A stretch of 64,000 nucleotides of DNA, taken from the NCBI RefSeq assembly GCF_001429765.1, contig NZ_LMJB01000011.1, forward strand, positions 44,993-108,992, in the 5' to 3' direction. The notes under the pieces are model-generated. The model saw nothing but the letters and a program-made list of their open reading frames with translations. It was not told the origin of the DNA and did not search any database. A program made the translations under genes and the position numbers. The stretch is from Flavobacterium sp. Root901. Lineage in GTDB: Bacteria; Bacteroidota; Bacteroidia; Flavobacteriales; Flavobacteriaceae. Below are positions 56,523 through 64,000 of the stretch, one piece after another (the first letter of the stretch is position 1; each line of letters starts with the position of its first letter).

Positions 56523-56998
56523 TGTGGTATTTTAAAATCATATTAATAATTGTATTTGCTTTTGTTTTATATCAGGATTTTAAAGATCGTTTAGTGTACT
56601 GGTTTTTATATCCGATTATAGGCATTCTGGCATTTACTGTTCAATTATATGTCCTGCCTTTAACAATCGCTTTGACCAATTTTGGAATTAACCTGTTATT
56701 TGTAATTTTGATTTTAGGGGTCAGTACAATTTATGTAAAATTTAGAAAATTAGATTTTAAAAACACACTCGGGATTGGAGATATCCTGTTTTTTCTTTTC
56801 ATCGCAGCCTCTTTTTCAATAATTTCTTTTTTAGTTTTATTTGTTTTTTCACTTGTATTTTCATTGGTCATTCACTTGGTTTTAAATACAAAAAAAGAAG
56901 CGTCTACAGTACCTTTAGCAGGTTATATGTCGTTTTTTTTTGGTGTTGTATATACCGTTTCATTTATCGTAGATAATACATTTTTATACGCTTATTAG
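56522..56998 (+). CDS. Minimal A24 prepilin peptidase
   Basis: A 158-residue membrane protein with about 5-6 helices. The two catalytic aspartates of the A24 family are visible: Asp19 in VLYQDFKDR and Asp87 in LGIGDILFF (GxGD). The N-terminal cysteine-rich methylase domain of PilD/GspO is absent, so it probably cleaves without methylating or relies on another methylase. It sits between the GspG-like and GspE-like genes with 0-1 base spacing. It likely processes the four Ser(-1) pseudopilins of this system. Confidence 0.85.
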   Translation: MWYFKIILIIVFAFVLYQDFKDRLVYWFLYPIIGILAFTVQLYVLPLTIALTNFGINLLFVILILGVSTIYVKFRKLDFKNTLGIGDILFFLFIAASFSIISFLVLFVFSLVFSLVIHLVLNTKKEASTVPLAGYMSFFFGVVYTVSFIVDNTFLYAY

Positions 56999-58399
56999 AT
57001 GGGAAGTTTTGATATTTCAATAGAACTCCAACAGCTTGTCAAGTCAGAACAAGCCTATTATTACAGAATTATTCCGGTAGGGAAAAACCAGCAGACTGTA
57101 CTATTAAAAACAGATGCTTCGGATATTGCCGCGCTTCAGAACGAATTAAGTATTCTGCTTAGTTTTCAGGTTACGTTAGAAACAGACTCTACTGAAAATA
57201 TAAACCGTTATTTAAGCACTAATTACAGAAAAACTTCCAATAATGTTTCTGAGATTCATTATACATCTGATTTTTTAGAAAAAATTGTATTAAATGCCAA
57301 AGAAATTGGAAGCAGTGATATCCATTTTGAACCTTATGAAAAAAATGCAAGGGTTCGTTTTCGTCTGGATGGTAAGTTAAAAGAGCAGTTTCACATTTCG
57401 GTAGAAGAATATCCGGTAATTGTAAATAAAATTAAAATCCGCGCTCAGCTCGATATATCCGAAAAAAGACTCCCGCAGGATGGACGTATTACTATGGTTA
57501 CAGATTATCAGGATTTTGATGTCCGTGTTTCTGTTTTGCCAACTCTGCACGGAGAAAAAGTGGTACTGCGTATTTTAAGTAAGGATACAAGTCATATCGA
57601 CATTCAGTCACTTGGTTTTACAGATAAAGAATTGGCTGCTTACATAGAAAATATAAAACGTCCAAACGGTATAGTACTTATTTCAGGCCCAACAGGTTCC
57701 GGAAAAACTACTACATTATACGCTACCTTAAAAAAACTAAATATTCCTAATACCAATATTCTAACAGTTGAAGATCCAATAGAATATACATTAGAAGGAA
57801 TAAATCAAGTACAACTAAAAGAGAATATTGGACTTGATTTTGCTGCTACTCTTAGAACCTTTTTAAGACAGGATCCAGATATTATTATGGTGGGGGAGAT
57901 ACGTGATGTAAATACTGCAAATATGGCGATTCGCGCAGCATTAACCGGCCACCTTGTTTTGTCCACTATCCATACTAACTCAGCATGGGCAACGGTTTCA
58001 AGGCTGATCGATATGGGGATTCCATCATTTTTAATTGCAAGTACACTAAATATGAGTGTTGCGCAGCGTTTAGTTCGAAAGTTATGCGATGCCTGTAAAA
58101 AAGAAGAGCCTATTACCGAAGCAGTTTTTCCAAGTGGTTTTGAGATTCCGGATAATTTAATATCACATCACGTTGCCGTTGGATGTGAACACTGCTACCA
58201 TACGGGGTACTCAGGAAGGAAAGCGATATATGAAATTCTCCCTATCGGTGCAGAACTATCAAATTTAATAAAAAACAATCAATTGGATATTAATGAGTAT
58301 CAGGATGAAAAAAATATTTTTACACTAAAACGAAATGCACTGTTATTAATAAAAGAGGGAATTACTTCTGTTGATGAAGTTTTTTCATTACTCTTGTAG
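56999..58399 (+). CDS. gspE: GspE/PilB-like secretion ATPase
   Basis: A 466-residue AAA+ ATPase starting immediately after the peptidase stop. It has a short N-terminal domain, the arginine-containing linker region (EIGSSDIHFEPYEKNARVRF), Walker A GPTGSGKTTT at about 230-239, an Asp box (NILTVEDPIEY), Walker B with DPDIIMVGEIRD, the His box GHLVLSTIHTN, and a zinc-binding tetracysteine (KLCDACKK ... GCEHCYHTGYSGR). It should power pseudopilus assembly with the GspF-like protein encoded at 36824. Confidence 0.95.
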   Translation: MGSFDISIELQQLVKSEQAYYYRIIPVGKNQQTVLLKTDASDIAALQNELSILLSFQVTLETDSTENINRYLSTNYRKTSNNVSEIHYTSDFLEKIVLNAKEIGSSDIHFEPYEKNARVRFRLDGKLKEQFHISVEEYPVIVNKIKIRAQLDISEKRLPQDGRITMVTDYQDFDVRVSVLPTLHGEKVVLRILSKDTSHIDIQSLGFTDKELAAYIENIKRPNGIVLISGPTGSGKTTTLYATLKKLNIPNTNILTVEDPIEYTLEGINQVQLKENIGLDFAATLRTFLRQDPDIIMVGEIRDVNTANMAIRAALTGHLVLSTIHTNSAWATVSRLIDMGIPSFLIASTLNMSVAQRLVRKLCDACKKEEPITEAVFPSGFEIPDNLISHHVAVGCEHCYHTGYSGRKAIYEILPIGAELSNLIKNNQLDINEYQDEKNIFTLKRNALLLIKEGITSVDEVFSLLL

Positions 58400-58439
58400 A
58401 TAAATTGCCTTGAAAAATCTTACAGCTTATATAAAGTTC

Positions 58440-60629
58440 ATGAAAAAAACAATTACCCTGTTATTGCTGCTAATTTTCCAGATTTCATTTGCGCAGGAAA
58501 ACCGGATTTTGCAACTAAAAAATAATATTGAATCCATTTCTGCCGATGCTCCCGGACTTAATGAAAAAGTGAATGTTAACATTAAAGAAGCTTCTTTGTC
58601 GAGTTTTTTATTAGCTGTTTCTCAGGTGCATAGATTGAATTTTAGCGTGGCTGCAAACTTAAACCAGATCAATATTGTAAATAATTTTTCAGATGTAACA
58701 GTTGGCGACCTGCTTATATTTTTATGCAAAGAATATAATCTTACTATTGATTTTACAGGAAATATCCTGGCTATAAAATCATATGAAAAACCCGTTGAGA
58801 TTCCACAAGCAAAAGAAATTGATATTACTTATGATTATGCAAATTTGATGCTTTCATTAAATTTGAAGGATGATAAATTGTACGATGTTTTCAGAAAGAT
58901 AATGGATGTAAGCGGAAAAAATCTGGTTTTTGCACCCGGATTGGAAAATCAACCCTTGACAGCGTATATTAAAAGCGTACCCTTTGATGCCGCATTAAAT
59001 AAATTAGCTTATGCTAATAATTTAAGTGTGACGAAGACCAGAGATAATTTTTATATTTTCGATAGATTAGAAGGAAATTTTGCTATTGAAGGAGCAGGAA
59101 GCCAAAATGGTGAAATAAGACAAAATAAACCACAGCGCCCAAGAAAATCCAATTTTTACTTTGCTGTTGTTGATGCTGATAAGAAGCTTTTAAATGTTGA
59201 TTTTGAAAATACTCCAATCTCAAGTATTGTGTATGATATTGGCCATGAACTTGATATTGATATGTTCATATCAAGTCCATTAGAAAATGCAGGAAACGGA
59301 ACGGTTAAGGCTAAAAACATCACTTTCGATGAGCTATTGGTAAAATTATTCGAAGTTAAAACGGACAATAGTTTAATGCCAAACACTAATCAACAATTCA
59401 ATAGTAATAATTCCGGATTATCTACGACTTCTTCGGGAGGCAGTTATACTTTTAAAAGAAGCGGTACGGTGTATTACTTTGGAACAAAAGATCAGTTAGT
59501 AGTGCGAAATATTAAATCTATACCCCTCATGCATCGTTCTATTGAACTTTTAAGTGACCCGTCTAAAGAGGGAAGAAGTGCGGGAAGATTAAATAATACG
59601 AATAGTTATTCCAATTATAATTCTTTTGACAGTAATAACAGATCTGCTTCTAATCCAAATTATTCTAATCAAAGCAGTAATTATAACAACGGAAACAGTA
59701 ATAATTATTCATCATCAGGAGGTGGCAGCAGTGCCCCTTCAGAATCTATTTTAACTATTATTCCTGATGAAATAAAAAAAGATCTTGATATTAAAATTGA
59801 TAAAGAACTGAATAGTTTTTTAGTAAATGGTCCTGCAGCAAATATCGAACGATTTGAGTCATTTATAAATTATATTGATAAAGCAGTTCCTGTAATTTTG
59901 ATAGAAGTGATGTTATTAGAGGTCAATCGAAGTGCAACAGTCGAAACTGGTATTCAGGCCGGAATTGGTGATAAACCTGTAACAACCAAAGGAACCGTTT
60001 ATCCAAATGCCGATATCAATTTGGGAGCTTCAACTATCAATAAAATTATTGACGGTTTCAGCGGGTTTGGATCTTTAAACATTGGTCAGGTAGTGCCTAA
60101 CTTTTATCTGAGCCTAAAAGCAATGGAAACAAACGGGAATTTAAAAGTACGTTCATCCCCAAGATTGTCTACCTTAAATGGTCATAAAGCTTATTTATCT
60201 ATAGGCGAAACAACCTATTATGTGGTAACAAATCAGAATTATTACGGATCGCAAATTCCACAGGCTTCAGAAGTAAAAAATTATCAGCCTATCGATGCTG
60301 AATTATCTGTAACGATAATGCCGCTGGTTTCCGGTAATGGACAGATTACTATGGATATTAAAGTGATTCAGTCTAGTTTTAATGGACAAAAGGTTGATAA
60401 AGATGCACCTCCGGGAATTAATTCCAGGGAGTTTACTTCTATTATCAGAGTTAAAGACCAGGATTTAATTGTATTAGGAGGACTTGAAGAATCTGTAAAG
60501 AATGATTCAGGAACAGGAGTTCCTTTACTTTCGCGTATTCCTGTATTAAAATGGCTTTTTAGTTCCAGAAAAAGAGAAGATTCTAAGAAAAAATTAAGTG
60601 TATTGATTAAACCTACAGTTATTTATTAA
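58440..60629 (+). CDS. gspD: GspD/PilQ-like secretin
   Basis: A 729-residue outer membrane channel. ATG 58440 gives a clear signal peptide (LLLLLIFQISFAQ); an in-frame TTG 30 bases upstream is less likely. N-terminal modules of the secretin/TonB short N-terminal type come first, then an unusual Asn/Ser-rich linker at about residues 375-440 (NSYSNYNSFDSNNRSASN and more). The C-terminal secretin domain has VPVILIEVMLLEVNRS, LKVRSSPRLSTLNGHKA, and VLGGLEESVKNDSGTGVPLL with IPVLKWLFSSR. No pilotin is apparent. Confidence 0.93.
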   Translation: MKKTITLLLLLIFQISFAQENRILQLKNNIESISADAPGLNEKVNVNIKEASLSSFLLAVSQVHRLNFSVAANLNQINIVNNFSDVTVGDLLIFLCKEYNLTIDFTGNILAIKSYEKPVEIPQAKEIDITYDYANLMLSLNLKDDKLYDVFRKIMDVSGKNLVFAPGLENQPLTAYIKSVPFDAALNKLAYANNLSVTKTRDNFYIFDRLEGNFAIEGAGSQNGEIRQNKPQRPRKSNFYFAVVDADKKLLNVDFENTPISSIVYDIGHELDIDMFISSPLENAGNGTVKAKNITFDELLVKLFEVKTDNSLMPNTNQQFNSNNSGLSTTSSGGSYTFKRSGTVYYFGTKDQLVVRNIKSIPLMHRSIELLSDPSKEGRSAGRLNNTNSYSNYNSFDSNNRSASNPNYSNQSSNYNNGNSNNYSSSGGGSSAPSESILTIIPDEIKKDLDIKIDKELNSFLVNGPAANIERFESFINYIDKAVPVILIEVMLLEVNRSATVETGIQAGIGDKPVTTKGTVYPNADINLGASTINKIIDGFSGFGSLNIGQVVPNFYLSLKAMETNGNLKVRSSPRLSTLNGHKAYLSIGETTYYVVTNQNYYGSQIPQASEVKNYQPIDAELSVTIMPLVSGNGQITMDIKVIQSSFNGQKVDKDAPPGINSREFTSIIRVKDQDLIVLGGLEESVKNDSGTGVPLLSRIPVLKWLFSSRKREDSKKKLSVLIKPTVIY

Positions 60630-61822
60630 TGGCAACATTTTCTCTACCTACTTTTTTACTAGGAAAACAATATATTGGTGTCGAACACTTTACTTTAAAT
60701 AATGAAGATAAAGTCGCATTACTTTTGGTGGAGAAAAAAAAAGAAGGATTAGTAATTAGTAAAAAAGACAGAGTAAGCTATAACGGAAAGATAGCGGAAA
60801 AGTGGGACACTAAACTTCCATTTTTTTTAGTTGTCAATTCCAATCAGGTTATTCAAAAAGAGGTAATAGGTATTGAACCGTCTGATGAAAAGCTATTGCA
60901 TAAATCTTTTCCCAATATAAACTGGGATGAATTTTATTATGAAATCTGGAGGCTCAAAACAAAATCAGTTATTGCCATTGCCAGAAAATCATATATTGCT
61001 GCTTTGCTTGAAGAATACGAAAACCAAAAAATAACAGTTGCAGGAATCAGTCTTGGTGTCTGTTCAATTGCTGACATTATAAATTATACAGAAGAAAAAG
61101 AACTCTTTACCAATCATCAAAGCATCTCAAAAGAAGGAAATCAGATAATTTCTTCAAATACTTTAGAGTCTGCGATTACTTATACGATAAATGATCTCCA
61201 GATCGAGAATCGACAGCTATTGTCTTTTTCCGGAATTTTGCGATTAATCTTAAATACTACACTTAATACAGGTTCAATTGTATGGTATAGCGATGAATTG
61301 TATAATAATTACAATCAGAAAACCTTTTTCAATAAAGGGATTAAAATAATGATTGGGATTGTTTTGGGAATATTACTGTTCAATTTCATGTTTTTTACAC
61401 ATTATTATAAACTGGCGCAAGAAACTTCAGAAACACTTTTGGTAAATAAATCTTCCATTGAAGATGTTTCCAAAATTAAGCAGAGGATTATTGTAAAAGA
61501 GGCAAAAGTTAAGGATATAGAAGGAAGAATGACCTCGCAGAGTTCTTTGATAATTAATGAAATTGCTAATAAAGTTCCGTCTTCTATTTTATTGACTGAG
61601 TTAACCTTTAATCCTCTGGAGAAAAAAATTAAGATAGAAGAGCCAATATTAACAAAAGATAAAATCATTGCAATTTCAGGAACAACTATTGCAAATGGCG
61701 CTTTTACAAATTGGGTTGAAGAGATTGAAAAACTGAATTTTGTGGATAAAGTTCTGATTACGCATTTTGGTAAAAATGAAGAAAATGAAACGACCTTTTC
61801 AATAAATTTAACTCTTAAGTAA
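60629..61822 (+). CDS. GspL-like (PilM-PilN fusion) assembly protein
   Basis: A 397-residue protein whose ATG overlaps the secretin stop (TAATG). The first about 230 residues read like a diverged actin-like PilM/GspL cytoplasmic domain. One membrane helix follows (IMIGIVLGILLFNFMFFTHY, about residues 236-255), then a periplasmic coiled coil and a ferredoxin-like end of PilN type (SSILLTELTFNPLEKKIKI, VEEIEKLNFVDKVLITHFG). Such bitopic proteins anchor the ATPase to the platform. The assignment rests on topology and position more than on motifs. Confidence 0.7.
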   Translation: MATFSLPTFLLGKQYIGVEHFTLNNEDKVALLLVEKKKEGLVISKKDRVSYNGKIAEKWDTKLPFFLVVNSNQVIQKEVIGIEPSDEKLLHKSFPNINWDEFYYEIWRLKTKSVIAIARKSYIAALLEEYENQKITVAGISLGVCSIADIINYTEEKELFTNHQSISKEGNQIISSNTLESAITYTINDLQIENRQLLSFSGILRLILNTTLNTGSIVWYSDELYNNYNQKTFFNKGIKIMIGIVLGILLFNFMFFTHYYKLAQETSETLLVNKSSIEDVSKIKQRIIVKEAKVKDIEGRMTSQSSLIINEIANKVPSSILLTELTFNPLEKKIKIEEPILTKDKIIAISGTTIANGAFTNWVEEIEKLNFVDKVLITHFGKNEENETTFSINLTLK

Positions 61823-61823
61823 A

Positions 61824-62345
61824 ATGAAGCTGAACAGAAAAAATAAAATGCTAGCGATTGGCTTTTTGGTTGTGCTTTATATTTGCTATTCTTTTGCTAT
61901 TTCTAATACCCTAAATTATTATAATGAATATAAAAATAAACAACAGGAGATAGCTGAAGATAGTGATATGCCAAAACTGGTAGCACAATTGGTTCAAAAA
62001 GAAAAACAACTCGATCAGGTTTTGTCTAATTATGATGTCAAAATCTCAGAATCATTCCAAAATGATTTATTAAAACAATTAACTACTTATAGTGACACCT
62101 TTCATTTGAAGATAGTGGATTTTAAGGAACCGCATATTATTTCTCAAAAAGGATTTATTACAACCAGTTATACTTTCTCACTTGAAGGGTCATTTAATGG
62201 GTGCTTGGCGTTACTTAACAAAGTTGAAAATAATCCAATGCTGGGTAACATTAAACATTTAAACTTTATTAAAAAACGAAATTATAAAACCAATACAGAT
62301 CAATTATTTGTTGAGGTCATCATGCAGAAAAATAAAGGAGTTTAA
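61824..62345 (+). CDS. GspM/PilO-like assembly protein
   Basis: A 173-residue protein with one N-terminal membrane helix (MLAIGFLVVLYICYSFAISN), a coiled coil (NEYKNKQQEIAEDSDMPKLV, LVQKEKQLDQVLSNYD) and a C-terminal ferredoxin-like domain (TYSDTFHLKIVDFKEPHI, YTFSLEGSFNGCLALLNKVE). This is the PilO/GspM layout, and the partner of PilN/GspL. It follows the GspL-like gene by one base and ends the core secretion genes; fibre genes follow. Confidence 0.75.
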   Translation: MKLNRKNKMLAIGFLVVLYICYSFAISNTLNYYNEYKNKQQEIAEDSDMPKLVAQLVQKEKQLDQVLSNYDVKISESFQNDLLKQLTTYSDTFHLKIVDFKEPHIISQKGFITTSYTFSLEGSFNGCLALLNKVENNPMLGNIKHLNFIKKRNYKTNTDQLFVEVIMQKNKGV

Positions 62346-62383
62346 TTGAAGCTCATTATAAAAATCAAAATTTAAAATAGACT

Positions 62384-63484
62384 ATGAAGAAAACTTTTTT
62401 AATAATTGTGGTATTAGCTGCACAGGTAAATTTTGCTCAAAGCGTTTTTCCTACAGATGGCTCCAATGTAGGAATTGGAACTTTATCACCAGTTTCAAAA
62501 TTACATGTTGTCGGTACAATAACCAGCTACGAACCAACAGCTCTTAGCACTACAGTTAATTCTTATCAGCTGATTAATAGTATTTCAGGAAATGTTGGGG
62601 ACAATACATTAATGAATAAATTATGGATCTACAGGGATGGAACTCTAAATAATTGGTTTAATGCAAGACTTCATGACGGTATTTCAGTAGATACATCTTT
62701 TAAAACCCCAAATTTAGATACAAAAACCTGGTGGGAAAGAGATCCTAAGGATAATATTCAATCATGGGGTACTGACGCATTAACTTATTTAACTATAAAT
62801 CAGGGAAATGTTGGCATTGGTACCATTTCTCCTGTGAGTAAATTATCTGTCGCTGGATCTTTGACTTTAAATGGTGGTTTAACTAATGCACAACAAAGAC
62901 CATCGATAAATGCCGGTATATTAACAAATGGTGAAATTAGAGGTTTTAGTAACTCATCGAATTTGTCAGATGATGGTTTCTTAAGAATTTCAGCAGGTGG
63001 TGGCACAAATTCTAATACAAAATCTTTTATTGATTTATCAGGATATTCAACAATTCCAGATATGAATAGAAATATCGTATTTGGAACTTTTGGATTAGAA
63101 CGTATGCGAGTTGATATCTATGGTAATGTAGGTATTGGTATAACAAATCCAACAAACAAATTAGACGTTAATGGAACAATTCATTCAAAAGAAGTAAAAG
63201 TTGATATGGTTGGCTGGTCTGATTTTGTGTTTAAAAAAGAATATAATCTGCCAACACTTGAAGAAGTTCAGAAACATATTGCAGAAAGTGGACATTTAGA
63301 GAATATCCCAAGTGAGGAAGAAGTTTTGAAAAATGGAATTAAACTTGGAGAAATGAATGCTAAGCTTTTGCAAAAAATTGAAGAACTGACTTTGTATTTA
63401 ATTGAGCAAAATAAACGCCTTGATAATGTTGAAAAAGAAAATGAGGAATTAAAAAAAGAAATAAATTCATTAAAAAAAATATAA
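62384..63484 (+). CDS. Fibre-like secreted protein, subtype B
   Basis: A 366-residue protein with signal peptide (QVNFAQ, about residue 19). Three NVGIGT-type motifs (residues about 28, 145, 249) divide it into segments, and the last precedes the shared module: NPTNKLDVNGTIHSKEVKVD, DFVFKKEYNLPTLEEVQKHI, ESGHLENIPSEEEVLKNG, then a coiled coil. The module matches that of the nonsense-interrupted gene at 45377 almost word for word. It follows the GspM-like gene by 38 bases and may be in the same transcript. Confidence 0.75.
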   Translation: MKKTFLIIVVLAAQVNFAQSVFPTDGSNVGIGTLSPVSKLHVVGTITSYEPTALSTTVNSYQLINSISGNVGDNTLMNKLWIYRDGTLNNWFNARLHDGISVDTSFKTPNLDTKTWWERDPKDNIQSWGTDALTYLTINQGNVGIGTISPVSKLSVAGSLTLNGGLTNAQQRPSINAGILTNGEIRGFSNSSNLSDDGFLRISAGGGTNSNTKSFIDLSGYSTIPDMNRNIVFGTFGLERMRVDIYGNVGIGITNPTNKLDVNGTIHSKEVKVDMVGWSDFVFKKEYNLPTLEEVQKHIAESGHLENIPSEEEVLKNGIKLGEMNAKLLQKIEELTLYLIEQNKRLDNVEKENEELKKEINSLKKI

Positions 63485-63487
63485 AAC

Positions 63488-64000
63488 ATGAAATTTAAAA
63501 TTTTGCTATCACTTGTATGTTTTCAAATTGGTTTTGCTCAAAATACATTTCCGTATCCTGAAAATGGAAATATTGGAATTGGAACAACTTTACCTCAAGC
63601 GAAATTGCATATTAATAATGGAGATAATTCATATGGAGCGATATTGGCTAATGCAAGTGAATCGCAATTTTCATTATATACAAAGACACTTACAACAGGA
63701 ATAAATTCTGAAACATTTAGAATTGGATTGAAATATGGTCCAAATGAAAATAATAGCTTTATATCATTTTACAGAGGACTTAGTTCTTCTGGTGGTTATT
63801 TAGGATTTTCTACAAGTGGAACGGAACAATTAAGAATTTTGGCTAATGGCAATATTGGAATTGGTACAAATCTTCCTGCTGCTAGTTTAGAAATTAAAAC
63901 TCCAGCAATAACGGGTTCAGAGACATTATTAAAATTGGGCGTAAGTGATGCTGCACAAGATTATATAAGAATTGCTAATGGCACAAATGCGGATAATCAG
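63488..64000 (+). CDS. Fibre-like secreted protein, N-terminal part only
   Basis: Starts at ATG 63488, three bases after the previous stop, with a signal peptide (SLVCFQIGFAQ), and stays open to the window end (171 codons). NIGIGTTLPQAKLHINNGDN and a second NIGIGTNLPAASLEIKTPAI match the NVGIGT-type segments of the preceding gene. The C-terminal module is outside the window and is only expected by analogy. Confidence 0.75.
   Translation, partial: MKFKILLSLVCFQIGFAQNTFPYPENGNIGIGTTLPQAKLHINNGDNSYGAILANASESQFSLYTKTLTTGINSETFRIGLKYGPNENNSFISFYRGLSSSGGYLGFSTSGTEQLRILANGNIGIGTNLPAASLEIKTPAITGSETLLKLGVSDAAQDYIRIANGTNADNQ

Noticed and set aside
58410..58439. TTG start for the secretin
   Set aside because: ATG 58440 opens directly into a normal signal peptide; the earlier start would bury it.
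59590..59740. Tandem repeat or CRISPR-like array
   Set aside because: The repetitive look comes from Asn/Ser codons in the secretin linker; there are no regular repeats with spacers.

Overview
The window is a piece of a Flavobacterium-like (Bacteroidota) chromosome. The evidence is strong AT richness, a SusC/SusD pair, many glycoside hydrolases with Bacteroidota-type signal peptides, and promoters of the TTG / TAnnTTTG type. No rRNA, tRNA or CRISPR was seen.

Region 1 (1-26,251, all + strand) is a polysaccharide utilisation locus whose enzymes fit complete dismantling of N-linked glycans on glycoproteins. It has two GH92 alpha-mannosidases (the first is only a 3' end), a sodium:solute symporter, a cytoplasmic GH130 beta-mannoside phosphorylase, a CBM9-like protein, a GH10-like lipoprotein, a glycosylasparaginase, a GH2 beta-galactosidase, a GH20 beta-hexosaminidase, a GH29 alpha-fucosidase, a GH3 enzyme with PA14 insert, SusC, SusD, a sialidase-fold lipoprotein, a rhamnose/fucose-type mutarotase and an M28 peptidase. 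Short palindromic repeats separate several of the genes.

Region 2 (about 26.5-27.9 kb) is a scar. It holds an orphan tip fragment with a small membrane protein, a decayed IS1-like transposase start, and inverted copies of a 31-bp repeat.

Region 3 (27.9-64 kb) looks like one extended accessory system. Two divergent operons encode a nearly complete type II secretion / type IV pilus-like machine: GspC-, K-, I/J- and F-like proteins on the - strand (36.8-40.5 kb), and G-, prepilin peptidase-, E-, D-, L- and M-like proteins on the + strand (56.1-62.3 kb). Around and between them lie two paralogous YD/RHS units. Each has a large secreted YD-repeat protein, then a DUF6443-type RHS core protein with its own unrelated C-terminal tip, then a small lipoprotein or membrane protein. 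Also present are a family of secreted proteins sharing one C-terminal coiled-coil (tail-fibre-like) domain, two further lipoproteins, and a relaxase pseudogene truncated at another copy of the 31-bp repeat. Two of the six fibre-like genes carry a single inactivating lesion, a stop codon inside the signal peptide and a frameshift.

My main inference is that the secretion machine and the RHS/fibre proteins form a functional island, with the RHS proteins and fibres as candidate cargo. All four pseudopilin-like proteins share Ser, not Gly, before the predicted processing site, which hints at a specialised prepilin peptidase. Functions rest on reading motifs by eye; no database search was run.
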